Source of the DNA: Rubrivivax sp.
GTDB taxonomy: Bacteria; Pseudomonadota; Gammaproteobacteria; Burkholderiales; Burkholderiaceae_C
Length of the DNA: 44,263 bases
Direction: 5' to 3'
Assembly: GCA_022842825.1 (NCBI GenBank)
Contig: JALHOU010000014.1
Span: forward strand, 1 to 44,263
Under the pieces are notes generated by a model. The model worked only from the letters and a program-made list of their open reading frames with translations. It had not been told where the DNA came from and did not search any database. The number at the start of each line of letters is the position of its first letter. Position 1 is the first letter of the stretch. A program made the translations under genes and the position numbers. Of the stretch, positions 17,177 through 26,300 are shown one piece after another.

Positions 17177-18157
17177 TTAGCTGTCCACCTTCACGTTGCC
17201 CTCCTTCACCACCTTGCCCCACTTGGCGATCTCGCCCTTGATGAAGCTGGCGAACTTCTCCTGCGAGCCGCCACCGTCCTCGGCGCCGTAGGTGTCCATC
17301 CGCTCCTGCACGTCGGGCATCGCGAGGATGGTGTTGACGTCGCGGTTGACCTTGGCGGCGATGGCCGCGGGCAGCTTGCCAGGCCCGACGAGCCCGTACC
17401 AGGTGGTGGCCTCGAAGCCCGGGTAGCCCAGCTCCTGCATCGTCGGCACGTTCGGGTGGCCCTTGGCGCGCTTGGCGCGCGTCTGCGCGATGGCCGTCAC
17501 CTTGCCGCTCTTCACGTGCGGCGTGGCCGCCGTCATGGTGTCGAAGCTGTACTGGATCTGGCCGCCGATGAGGTCGGTGAGCAGCGGGCCGCTGCCCTTG
17601 TAGGGCACGTGGATCACGTCGACCTTGGCCGCGAGCTTGAACATCTCCAGCGCCAGGTGCTGCGCCGAGCCCGCGCCGGCCGAGCCGAAGCTCACCTTGC
17701 CCGGCTCGGCCCGGCAGGCAGCGACGATGTCGGGCACGGTGAGCGCCTTCTGCCCCGGGTGGGCGATGAAAAGGTTGGGCGTCACGCCCACCATGACGAT
17801 GGGCACGAAGTCGCGCTCGGCGTCGTAGCGCAGCTTGGGTTGCAGCACCGGGCCGAGCGCGTGGCTGTTGATGTGCGCCATCAGCAGCACACTGCCGTCG
17901 CTCGGTTGCAAGGCGGTGTATTCCGCGGCGAGGATGCCCGCCGCGCCGGCCTTGTTCTCTACCAGCACCTGCTGCTTCCACATCTCGGTGAGCTTGGCGC
18001 CGACGACCCGCGCCAGCGCATCGGTGCCGCCGCCCGGCGGGAAACCGACGATGATGCGTATCGGACCGTTCGGCCACTCTTGCGCCATGAGCCGCGGGAC
18101 GGCCAAAGCGGCAGCGGCGCCGGCGGCAGCCTGGATGAGCGTACGGCGCTGAGTCAT
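17177..18157 (-). CDS. Bug/TctC-family periplasmic solute receptor (orphan)
   Basis: This 326-residue receptor of the Bug family is abundant in Bordetella and other Burkholderiales. The export signal is MTQRRTLIQAAAGAAAALAV with probable cleavage after LMA. Typical motifs are PIRIIVGFPPGGGTDALARV, VENKAGAAGILAAE, SFGSAGAGSAQHLALEMFK, HVPYKGSGPLLTDLIGGQIQ and ATTWYGLVGPGKLP. Bug proteins bind carboxylates or amides and usually work with TctA/TctB, but none is adjacent here, so it may share the membrane subunits at 21.4-23.4 kb or act as a sensor. It lies 48 bp downstream of the aminotransferase gene and is probably co-transcribed, which would suit an amino-acid or keto-acid ligand. Confidence 0.9.
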   Translation of the reverse strand: MTQRRTLIQAAAGAAAALAVPRLMAQEWPNGPIRIIVGFPPGGGTDALARVVGAKLTEMWKQQVLVENKAGAAGILAAEYTALQPSDGSVLLMAHINSHALGPVLQPKLRYDAERDFVPIVMVGVTPNLFIAHPGQKALTVPDIVAACRAEPGKVSFGSAGAGSAQHLALEMFKLAAKVDVIHVPYKGSGPLLTDLIGGQIQYSFDTMTAATPHVKSGKVTAIAQTRAKRAKGHPNVPTMQELGYPGFEATTWYGLVGPGKLPAAIAAKVNRDVNTILAMPDVQERMDTYGAEDGGGSQEKFASFIKGEIAKWGKVVKEGNVKVDS

Positions 18158-18205
18158 GGGCTCGGTCTCCTTCGGGTTGATCGTGGCACTGGCGCGGCGC
18201 GCGGT

Positions 18206-19483
18206 TCAGGCGGCTCGCAGTGGGGCCTGGGGCGCCCGGGCAGCAGGCGTATCGGATTTCGCCCCTCCGACCGGGTGGCTCGCGAAGTGGTCCATCACCG
18301 CCTGCACGCCGCTGCCGGCGAGCGCCACACCCGCCAGCTTGAGCCCCATCTCCACGCCCGCCACCATGGCCACCAGCGTGAGGTCGTTGCTGTCGCCAAG
18401 GTGGCCCATGCGGAACATGCGGCCCTTCACCTTGCCCAGGCCCGTGCCGAGCGAGAGGTCGAAACGCTCGTGGATGAGGCGTCGCAGCGCATCGGCATCC
18501 ACGCCCGGGGGCGTGATGACGCCGGTGAGCACGGGCGAGTACACGGCGGGGTCGGCACACTGGATCGGCAGGCTCCAGGCTCGTACCGCCGCGCGCACGC
18601 CCTCGCCCCAGCGCCGGTGGCGCGCCAATACCTGCGGCAGCCCCTCGCCGAGCAGCATGTCGAGGGCTTCGGACAAGCCGTAGAGCAGGTTGGTGTTGGG
18701 CGTGTAGGGCCAGTAGCCGTCCTTGTTCATGGCCACGATCTCGTCCCACGCAAAGTACGAGCGCGGCAGCGTCGCCTTCTTCGCCGCCTCCAGCGCCTTG
18801 GGCGAGATGGCGTTGAAGCCGATGCCCGGCGGCAGCATCAAGCCCTTCTGCGAGCCGCTGATGGTGACGTCCACGCCCCAATCGTCGTGGCGGTAGTCGG
18901 CGCTCGCCAGGCCCGAGATCGTGTCCACCATGAGCAGCGCCGGGTGGCCGGCGGCGTCGATGGCACGTCGCACCGCGGCGATGCCGGAAGTGACGCCGGT
19001 GGAGGTCTCGTTGTGCACCACGCACACGGCCTTGATGCTGCGCGCCTTGTCCTCGCGCAGGCGTCGCTCGATGAGCCCCGCGTCCACGCCTCGGCGCCAA
19101 CCCGGGGCCGCGGGCAGTTGCTCGTCGGTCCCTTGCCAGGCCAGGACCTCGGTCTTCAGCCCCAGGCGCTGCGCGAGCTTGGCCCACAGCGACGCGAAAT
19201 GCCCGGTCTCGAACATCAGCACGTGGTCGCCCGGCGACATGGTGTTGACGAGCGCCGCTTCCCAGGCTCCGGTGCCCGATGAGGGATAGACGATCACCGG
19301 GTGCGCCGTGCCGAACACCTCGCGCAGACCGGCAAGCACCTTGAGCCCGAGCGCGCCGAACTCGGGCCCGCGGTGGTCGATGGTGGGCAGGCTCATCGCC
19401 CGCAGAACGCGGTCGGGCACGGGGCTCGGGCCGGGAATCTGCAGGAAGTGGCGGCCGGTCGGGTGGAAGTCGAGCGTCAGCAT
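18206..19483 (-). CDS. Serine-glyoxylate/alanine-glyoxylate-type aminotransferase (class V, PLP)
   Basis: This 425-residue PLP enzyme transfers amino groups between serine or alanine and glyoxylate (or similar pairs). The N-terminus HFLQIPGPSPVPDRVLRAMS is typical, followed by YPSSGTGAWEAALVNTMSPG, VCVVHNETSTGV, the PLP-binding Asp187 in MVDTISG and the Schiff-base Lys213 in TISGSQKGLMLPPG. YWPYTPNTNLLYGLSEAL and MGHLGDSNDL near the C-terminus match the serine-glyoxylate subgroup. The last 40 residues, rich in Ala and Pro, extend beyond the family's usual end. I start at the ATG at 19483; the in-frame extension lacks family similarity. The downstream Bug receptor suggests a small uptake-plus-catabolism pair. 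Confidence 0.9.
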   Translation of the reverse strand: MLTLDFHPTGRHFLQIPGPSPVPDRVLRAMSLPTIDHRGPEFGALGLKVLAGLREVFGTAHPVIVYPSSGTGAWEAALVNTMSPGDHVLMFETGHFASLWAKLAQRLGLKTEVLAWQGTDEQLPAAPGWRRGVDAGLIERRLREDKARSIKAVCVVHNETSTGVTSGIAAVRRAIDAAGHPALLMVDTISGLASADYRHDDWGVDVTISGSQKGLMLPPGIGFNAISPKALEAAKKATLPRSYFAWDEIVAMNKDGYWPYTPNTNLLYGLSEALDMLLGEGLPQVLARHRRWGEGVRAAVRAWSLPIQCADPAVYSPVLTGVITPPGVDADALRRLIHERFDLSLGTGLGKVKGRMFRMGHLGDSNDLTLVAMVAGVEMGLKLAGVALAGSGVQAVMDHFASHPVGGAKSDTPAARAPQAPLRAA

Positions 19484-19603
19484 GGCCGATTCTTCGCACG
19501 GGGGACCCCGCCTGGCGCACTCGTTTTCCCTCTCATGGCGCGCCTGTGCCGGCGCGCCGGGCGTGCAGACACACCGGCCGGCGCGGACCGCCGCCACGGG
19601 CTG

Positions 19604-19621
19604 GATGACGAACTTGTCATC
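19604..19621. promoter_or_regulatory. CusR/CopR-like heavy-metal response-regulator box
   Basis: GATGAC and GTCATC form a perfect inverted repeat with six bases between. The core TGACGAACTTGTCA differs in one base from the TGACAANNTTGTCA box known for CusR/CopR-type OmpR regulators. It sits midway in the 261-bp divergent spacer, about 120 bp from both the aminotransferase and DUF4148 start codons, so it could act on either; I favour DUF4148. Confidence 0.55.
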
Positions 19622-19744
19622 TTGCTGTTCGGAGAAGGCCGGGCGCACTGCCCAGACTTCGTTCCGTGGTCGGCAACGAGCCGCCCCCCGGTCAAGAAAA
19701 CCGCGCACGACCCTCGCACTCTCAACACCTCAAGGAACTTCATC

Positions 19745-20107
19745 ATGAACGCACGCACCTCCGCCCTCATCGCCGCCCTCGCCATCGGTTTCGGCGGCAC
19801 CGCCTTCGCCCAGGAAGCCACCTACGAACATGCGCAAGCCGCGAAGGTCGGCGTCAGCCGCGCCGCCGTGCTGGCCGACCTGGCCCGGGCCCGCAGCGAA
19901 GGCACGCTGCAGGTGAGCGAAGTCAACTGGCCGGCGTTGTCCGCCTTCGTGGCGCAGAAGAGCCGCGCCGAAGCGCGCGGCGAGGCCATCGCCGCCGCCG
20001 CCAGCGGCGAACTGCAGGCCCGCACCGGCGAGCCGCAATCGTTCGACGGCCGCACCCTGCCGGGCAAGCGCGGCACGGTCGAGATGATCAAGGTCGCCGC
20101 GCGCTGA
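19745..20107 (+). CDS. DUF4148 periplasmic protein
   Basis: This 120-residue exported protein has a signal peptide at residues 1-22 (MNARTSALIAALAIGFGGTA, cleavage near AFA/Q). The mature part contains GVSRAAVLADLARARSEGTL and ends GRTLPGKRGTVEMIKVAAR. The 'sRaaVlaDLarA' helix followed by a short tail is the DUF4148 pattern, common in Burkholderiales and with no defined function. The ATG is preceded by AAGGAA. A CusR-like box lies 124 bp upstream, and two tandem hairpins follow the stop, so this appears to be an independent unit. Confidence 0.83.
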   Translation: MNARTSALIAALAIGFGGTAFAQEATYEHAQAAKVGVSRAAVLADLARARSEGTLQVSEVNWPALSAFVAQKSRAEARGEAIAAAASGELQARTGEPQSFDGRTLPGKRGTVEMIKVAAR

Positions 20108-20118
20108 TCGACGATCTC

Positions 20119-20184
20119 CGCGAGGCTCACGCCTCGCGGGCTGGGTTCACGCGAGGCCGAGGGGGCGACCCCTCGGCCCTTCTT
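20119..20184 (+). terminator. Tandem hairpins after DUF4148, probable intrinsic terminator
   Basis: The first hairpin, CGCGAGGC/GCCTCGCG (20119-20138), has a perfect eight-base stem with a four-base loop. The second, GGCCGAGGGG/CCCCTCGGCC (20155-20178), has a perfect ten-base stem with a GCGA tetraloop, followed by CTTCTT. The second has the form of an intrinsic terminator, though the T run is short. Confidence 0.75.
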
Positions 20185-20355
20185 GCATGGCGGCGCGGCA
20201 AGTGCAGACATTCGCTTGGCCGCGCACTCTGGCGGCCCGCTTCGTGGGATGCCGCGATCCCCGGGGTTTCCCGCAGGCGCGTACGCAACCGAGGGAGCGC
20301 ACTGCATCATTGCCCCTGAGGCGCACCCACGCGCCCGGCAACAGGAGAGATGTCC

Positions 20356-21333
20356 ATGCAAGTCCGGAACAAGTGGCTGGCGAGCCTCGCGACCGCCGTC
20401 GCGCTTTGCGGCGTCTGGGCCCTGCCCGCACAGGCCGCCTACCCCGAGCGGCCCATCACCCTCATCGTGCCCTGGGGCGCCGGTGGCGGCACCGACGCCG
20501 TCGCCCGCATCCTCGGCACGCTGATGGAAAAGGACCTCGGCCAGCCGGTCAACGTCGTCAACCGCACCGGCGGCTCGGGCGTGGTCGGGCACCAGGCCAT
20601 CGCGGCGGCAGCGCCCGACGGCTACACCCTCGGCATCATCACGGTCGAGATCGGCATGATGCACCACCAGGGGCTCACCGACCTCAAGGGCACGTCGTAC
20701 ACGCCGATCGCGCTCGTCAACGCCGACCCGGCCGGCGTGCAGGTGCGCGCCGACGCGCCGTACAAGAACGTCGGCGAACTGCTCGCTGCCATCAGGGCCA
20801 ACCCGGGCAAGTTCAAGGCCTCGGGCACCGGCCAGGGCGGCATCTGGCACCTGGCCATCGCGGGCCTGCTGCGCGACCAGAAGATCGACGCCGCCGCCCT
20901 GCCCTGGGTGCCCAGCAACGGCGCCGCGCCGGGGCTCAATGACCTCGTCGCCGGGGGCGTCGAAGTGGTGCCCTGCTCACTGCCCGAGGCACGTGCGCTC
21001 ATCGAGGCCGGCAAGGTGAAGAGCCTGGCGGTGATGGACCCCAACCCGGCCGCGCTGTTCCCGAAGGTGCCCACACTGAAGGCCGAGCTCGGCACCAACT
21101 GGACCATGGCCGCCTGGCGCGGCATCGCCGCGCCCAAGGGCCTGCCGGCCGACATCCAGGCCAGGCTCCTGGCTTCGCTGAAGAAGGCGCACGACTCCAA
21201 GGAATTCAAGGAGTTCATGACCAACCGCGGCTTCGGCGTGCTGTGGGCGCCGCCGGCCGAGTTCGCCAGCTTCATGGCGAAGTCCGACGCCGACCTCGGC
21301 GCCACGATGAAGGCCGTGGGCATCGCCAAGTGA
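20356..21333 (+). CDS. tctC: Tripartite tricarboxylate transporter receptor (TctC/Bug family)
   Basis: This 325-residue periplasmic receptor starts at the ATG at 20356, which sits eight bases after AGGAGAG; the ATG at 20350 is too close to that site. The signal peptide ends near AQA/AYPERP. Motifs include PITLIVPWGAGGGTDAVARI, NRTGGSGVVGHQAIAAAAPD, GTGQGGIWHLAIAGLL and FPKVPTLKAELGTN. It is followed by tctB and tctA in the usual order, so this is a complete tripartite system. The downstream flavoprotein dehydrogenase suggests a hydroxycarboxylate ligand. Confidence 0.92.
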   Translation: MQVRNKWLASLATAVALCGVWALPAQAAYPERPITLIVPWGAGGGTDAVARILGTLMEKDLGQPVNVVNRTGGSGVVGHQAIAAAAPDGYTLGIITVEIGMMHHQGLTDLKGTSYTPIALVNADPAGVQVRADAPYKNVGELLAAIRANPGKFKASGTGQGGIWHLAIAGLLRDQKIDAAALPWVPSNGAAPGLNDLVAGGVEVVPCSLPEARALIEAGKVKSLAVMDPNPAALFPKVPTLKAELGTNWTMAAWRGIAAPKGLPADIQARLLASLKKAHDSKEFKEFMTNRGFGVLWAPPAEFASFMAKSDADLGATMKAVGIAK

Positions 21334-21390
21334 ACCCCGCCGCGCGCCGGCCAGGCGCGGCACGGGCCTGCGCGCCGGCGTGACAAAGCG

Positions 21391-21861
21391 ATGAAGCTCA
21401 ACGATGCCATCTTCGGCGCCATCTTCCTCGCGCTGTCGCTGCTGGTGCTCTGGTCGGTCCAGTCCTACCCGAAGATCCCCGGCCAGAACATCGGGCCGGC
21501 TGCCTTCCCGGGGGTGGCCGCGGCCATCCTCGCCTTCTGCTCGGTCCTGCTCATCGTGCAGGGCGTGCGCGGGCGCCAGGGCGGGACGTGGTTCGAACGC
21601 GGCACCTGGACGCGGCACCCGCGCCAGCTCGTCGCGTTCGCGACGACGGTCGGCGCGCTGGCGTTGTACGTGGTGGCGAGCGCGAAGCTCGGCTTCCTCG
21701 TCACCGGCGTCGTGATGCTCGTCTCGCTGATGCTGGCGCTGCAGGTGCGGCCGCGCATCGCGCTGCTCGTCGCCGTCGTGGCCACCGTGTCGATCCACCT
21801 CGCCTTCTACAAGGGCCTGCGCGTGCCGCTGCCCTGGGGCGTGCTGCCCGTGCTGTACTGA
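21391..21861 (+). CDS. tctB: Tripartite tricarboxylate transporter small membrane subunit
   Basis: This 156-residue protein has four predicted helices: AIFGAIFLALSLLVLWSV, AAFPGVAAAILAFCSVLLIV, LVAFATTVGALALYVVASA and LLVAVVATVSIHLAFY. The N-terminal KLNDAIFG and the motif FPGVAA are typical of TctB. It starts 57 bp after tctC and is followed 15 bp later by tctA. TctB is poorly conserved, so the call rests on topology and order as well as sequence. Confidence 0.9.
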   Translation: MKLNDAIFGAIFLALSLLVLWSVQSYPKIPGQNIGPAAFPGVAAAILAFCSVLLIVQGVRGRQGGTWFERGTWTRHPRQLVAFATTVGALALYVVASAKLGFLVTGVVMLVSLMLALQVRPRIALLVAVVATVSIHLAFYKGLRVPLPWGVLPVLY

Positions 21862-21876
21862 CGAAGGGCGCCCGCC

Positions 21877-23379
21877 ATGACCTGGTCGGTGATGTCGCAG
21901 GCCTTCGGCCTCGTGTTCGACCCCTACGTCCTGTGGGTCATCCTCGCCTCGTCGCTGTTCGGCCTCTTCGTCGGCGCCATCCCCGGCCTCACGGCCACGA
22001 TGGCCACCGCGCTGCTGGTGCCGGTGACCTTCTTCATCCCGCCGGTGCCGGCGGTGGCAGCCATCGTCTCGTGCACGGCCATGGCCATCTTCGCCGGCGA
22101 CATCCCCGGCGCGTTGCTGCGCATCCCGGGCACGCCGGCGTCGGCGGCGTACACCGACGAGGCCTACGCAATGACGAGGAAGGGCCAGGCCGAGACCGCC
22201 CTTGGCGCCGGCCTCGTCTTCTCGGCCATCGGCGGGCTCTTCGGCACGGCGGTGCTCATTGCCTTCGCGCCGGCGCTCGCCGAGGTGGCGCTCAAGTTCT
22301 CGTCGTTCGAGTACTTCTGGCTCGTCGTGCTCGGCCTGTCGGGCGCGGTCTTCATCGGCGCCGGCAACAAGCTCAAGGCGGTGGTGGCGCTGATGATCGG
22401 CCTGCTCGTTTCCGCCATCGGCCTGGACAACCCGGGCGCGCACCCGCGCTTCACCTTCGGCAACGCCGAGCTCACCGGCGGCGTCTCGCTGATCCCGGTG
22501 ATGGTGGGCATGTTCGCGGTATCGGAGATCCTGCGCTACGTGACCTCGATGACACCGCCGGTTCAGATCGCCACGCAGTCGATCGGCAACGTCTTCACCG
22601 GCATGTGGGGTTTGACGAAGAAGTACAAGTGGCAGCTCGTGCGCGGCAGCGCCATCGGCACGGCCGTCGGCATCCAGCCCGGCGCCGGCGCCGACATCGC
22701 CTCGTGGATCAGTTACGCGTCGAGCAAGCGCTTCTCGAAGGAGCCGGAGAAGTTCGGCACCGGCCACGTCGAGGGCATCATCGAGTCGGGCGCGGCCAAC
22801 AACTCGGCGCTCGCAGGGGCCTGGGTGCCGGCGCTGGTGTTCGGCATCCCGGGCGACTCGATCACCGCCATCGCCATCGGCGTGCTGTACATGAAGAACA
22901 TGAACCCGGGGCCGACGCTGTTCCTCAACAACCCGCAGAACGTCTACGCGATCTTCCTCGTCTTCATTCTCGCCAACCTCATCATGCTGCCGCTCGGCTG
23001 GATGGCCATCAAGGCTGCCAAGCGGGTGCTGCGCGCACCGCAGAAGCTGCTGATGCCGGTGATCCTGCTCTTCTGCGCGGTCGGTTCGTTCGCCATCAAC
23101 AACACCGTCTTCGGCGTTCTGCTGATCCTCGTGTTCGGTCTCCTCGCCTTCGTGCTGGAGGAGAACGGCTTCCCCACGGCGCCGGCCATCCTGGGCGTGG
23201 TGCTGGGCGGCATGCTCGAGGAGAACTTCGTCACCTCGATGATCAAGTCCGACGGCGACCCGACGGTCTTCTTCACGCGCCCCATCGCCGGCGGCCTGGC
23301 TGCGGCGACCTTCCTGATCCTGCTGTGGCCGATGGGCGCGGCGCTGTGGCGGCGGGCGCGGGCGGCACGCGCAGCGTGA
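21877..23379 (+). CDS. tctA: Tripartite tricarboxylate transporter large permease
   Basis: This 500-residue membrane protein has about a dozen helices. Signatures include LFGLFVGAIPGLTATMATAL, FAGDIPGALLRIPGTPASAA, GTAVGIQPGAGADIASWISY, GIIESGAANNSALAGAWVPA and LVFGIPGDSITAIAIGVLY. The internal repeat of glycine/proline-rich loops is characteristic of TctA. Its stop (TGA at 23377-23379) overlaps the GTG that starts the next gene at 23376, indicating translational coupling between transporter and enzyme. Confidence 0.95.
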   Translation: MTWSVMSQAFGLVFDPYVLWVILASSLFGLFVGAIPGLTATMATALLVPVTFFIPPVPAVAAIVSCTAMAIFAGDIPGALLRIPGTPASAAYTDEAYAMTRKGQAETALGAGLVFSAIGGLFGTAVLIAFAPALAEVALKFSSFEYFWLVVLGLSGAVFIGAGNKLKAVVALMIGLLVSAIGLDNPGAHPRFTFGNAELTGGVSLIPVMVGMFAVSEILRYVTSMTPPVQIATQSIGNVFTGMWGLTKKYKWQLVRGSAIGTAVGIQPGAGADIASWISYASSKRFSKEPEKFGTGHVEGIIESGAANNSALAGAWVPALVFGIPGDSITAIAIGVLYMKNMNPGPTLFLNNPQNVYAIFLVFILANLIMLPLGWMAIKAAKRVLRAPQKLLMPVILLFCAVGSFAINNTVFGVLLILVFGLLAFVLEENGFPTAPAILGVVLGGMLEENFVTSMIKSDGDPTVFFTRPIAGGLAAATFLILLWPMGAALWRRARAARAA

Positions 23380-26300
23380 GCGGCGTGCGCGGCAACAACG
23401 GCGCCACTGGCGCGGGCACGGGCGGCACGAACGCCAACGACGCAAGCCAGGCGCTCGCGCGGCACCTGCGCCAGCACACGCGCGGCGAGGTCCTCTTCGA
23501 CAGCGCCTCGCGCGGGCGCTATGCCACCGACGCCTCGATCTACCAGATCATGCCGGTGGGCGTGTTCGTGCCAAGCGACGAGGCCGACGTGACCGCGGCG
23601 CTGGACATCGCCAGCGACCTGAAAGTGCCGGTGCTGCCGCGCGGCGCCGGCACCAGCCAGTGCGGGCAGACCACCGGCGCGGCGCTCATCATCGACCACA
23701 GCAAGCACCTGCGCCGCGTGCTCGAGGTCGACGTGGCCAACCGCCGCGCCGTCGTGCAGCCCGGCCTGGTGCTCGACCACCTCAATGCCGAGCTCAAGGC
23801 GCACGGCCTGTGGTTCCCGGTGGACGTGTCCACCAGCGCCCAGGCCACGCTGGGCGGCATGGCCGGCAACAACAGCTGCGGCAGCCGTTCCATCGCCTAC
23901 GGCAACATGGTGCACAACGTGCTTGGCGCCAGCGCCTGGCTGGCCGACGGCACGCTCGCCGACTTCGGCCCGGTGGACGCCCTCACGGGCCGTGCCCGGG
24001 GCATCGCCGACTTCGTGCGCGGGCTCGCCGAGCAGCACGCGGGGGAGATCGACGCTCGCTGGCCGGAGGTGCTGCGCCGCGTCGGCGGCTACAACCTCGA
24101 CATCTTCCGTAACCGGAACGAGCGGCCCTACACCGCCAACGGCCACGCCAACCTCGCGCACCTGCTGGTGGGCTCGGAGGGCACGCTCGCCTGCACGAAG
24201 AGCCTCACGCTGCAACTCGCCGAGCTGCCGCGCGGCCGCGTGCTTGGGGTCGTGAACTTCCCGACCTTCCGCGCCGCGATGGAAGCGGCGCAGCACATCG
24301 TGAAGCTCGGGCCGACGGCGGTGGAGCTGGTCGACCGCATCATGATCGAGCTGGCGCTGGCCAACCCGGCGTTCAAGGCGGTGATGGAGACGGCGCTCAT
24401 CGGGCGGCCGGCGGCCATCCTGCTCGTCGAGTTCGCCGGGCCCGACAAGGCCGCGCTCGCGGCGCAACTCGACCGCCTCGTGCAGCTGGCGGGCGACCGG
24501 CTCGGCCTCGCGGGAGCCGCAACCGGTACGGCCAACGCCGGCGTCACCGGTGGCGTGGTGCGCATGGAGAACGACGCGGCGCAGAAGGCCCTGTGGGAGG
24601 TGCGCAAGGCCGGGCTCAACATCATGATGAGCCTCAAGGGCGACGGCAAGCCGGTGAGCTTCATCGAGGACTGCGCAGTGCCGCTGCCGCACCTGGCCGA
24701 CTACACCGACGCGCTGACCGAGGTCTTCGCGCGCCACGGCACGCACGGCACCTGGTACGCGCATGCCTCGGTGGGCACGCTGCACGTGCGGCCCATCCTC
24801 GACATGCGCCGCGACGGCGCCGCCGGTGGCGCGGCACGCATGCGTGCCATCGCCGAAGAGGCGAGCGCGCTTGTGCGCAAGTACAAGGGCGCCTACAGCG
24901 GCGAGCACGGCGACGGCCTGTGCCGCGGCGAGTGGATCGAGTGGCAGTTCGGCCCGAAACTGAACGAGGCCTTCCGCGCCATCAAGGACGAGCTCGACCC
25001 GGGCCACCTCCTCAACCCCGGCAAGATGATCGACCCGCCGAAGATGGACGACGGGTCGCTCTTTCGCTTCCCGCCGCCCTCGGCGCCGAAGCCCTACCGG
25101 CGCGTCGAGCTGAAACCCGCGCTCGACTGGTCGGCGTGGAACGTGCAGAACGACCCCGTCACCGAGGCGCTCACCGCACCCGGCACCGGCGGCGACACGA
25201 CCGGCGGCCTCGCCATGGCCGTGGAGATGTGCAACAACAACGGCCACTGCCGCAAGTTCGACGCCGGCACGATGTGCCCGAGCTACCGCGTCACGCGCGA
25301 CGAGGTGCACCTGACGCGTGGCCGCGCCAACACACTTCGGCTGGCGCTGTCAGGGCAGCTGGCCCCGGCCGGCGGAACCGAAGGCGGCATGGCGACGGGA
25401 CCGGCCGCATTGGCCAGCGACGCTGTCGCCGAGGCGCTCGACCTGTGCGTGGGCTGCAAGGGCTGCAAGCGCGACTGCCCCACCGGCGTGGACATGGCGC
25501 GCATGAAGCTCGAGGTGCAGGCACAGCGGCACGCGTTGCGCGGCAGCCCGCTGAAGGACCGGCTCATCGCCGCGCTGCCGGAGTACGGCCATCGCGCCAG
25601 CCGCTGGCCGTGGCTGATGAACCTGCGCGATGCGTTGCCGGGCGCCGCGAAGCTCTCCGAGCGCTGGCTCGGCCTCTCGGCACAGCGCAAGCTGCCGCGC
25701 TGGCGCCGCGATACGTTCTGGCAAGCGCACGATCACAGCGCCTTCGCCAGCATCGAAGCGACGATCACCGCGGCGCGCGCGCCGGGCGGCAAGGCCGCGG
25801 TGCTCTTCGTCGACACTTTCAACGGCCTGTTCGAAGGCGAGAACGCGCTCGCCGCGGCGCAGGTGCTGCGCGCCGCCGGCCACACGCTGCACACGGTGGC
25901 CAAGGCCGGCGGACACCACTGCTGCGGACGCACCTGGCTGGCCGCCGGCATGGTGGACGAGGCACGAGCGCGCCTGGCCGCGCTCGTCGACGCGCTACAC
26001 CCGCTGGCCGAGGCCGGCGTCGCCATCGTCGGGCTTGAGCCCTCGTGCCTCTTCACGCTGCGCGACGAAGCGCTCGTCATGGGTCTCGGGCCGCGTGCCG
26101 AGGGGGTGGCGCGGCAGGCGCTGATGTTCGAGGAGTTCGTCGCGCGCGAAGCACGCGCCGGGCGCTTCGCGCTGCCGCGGCTGCGCCCGCTCGACCCGCC
26201 CGGCGAGCCGGCCAGGCCCTTGCTCGTGCACGGCCACTGCCACCAGAAGGCCTTCGGCGCGGTCAGCCCGGTGCTGGAGGTGCTGCGCCTGATCCCGGGC

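Noticed and set aside
21588..23375. 596-residue N-terminal extension of the FAD/Fe-S dehydrogenase
   Set aside because: It is the wrong frame of tctB and tctA; the family N-terminus begins at about 23376 with GTG.
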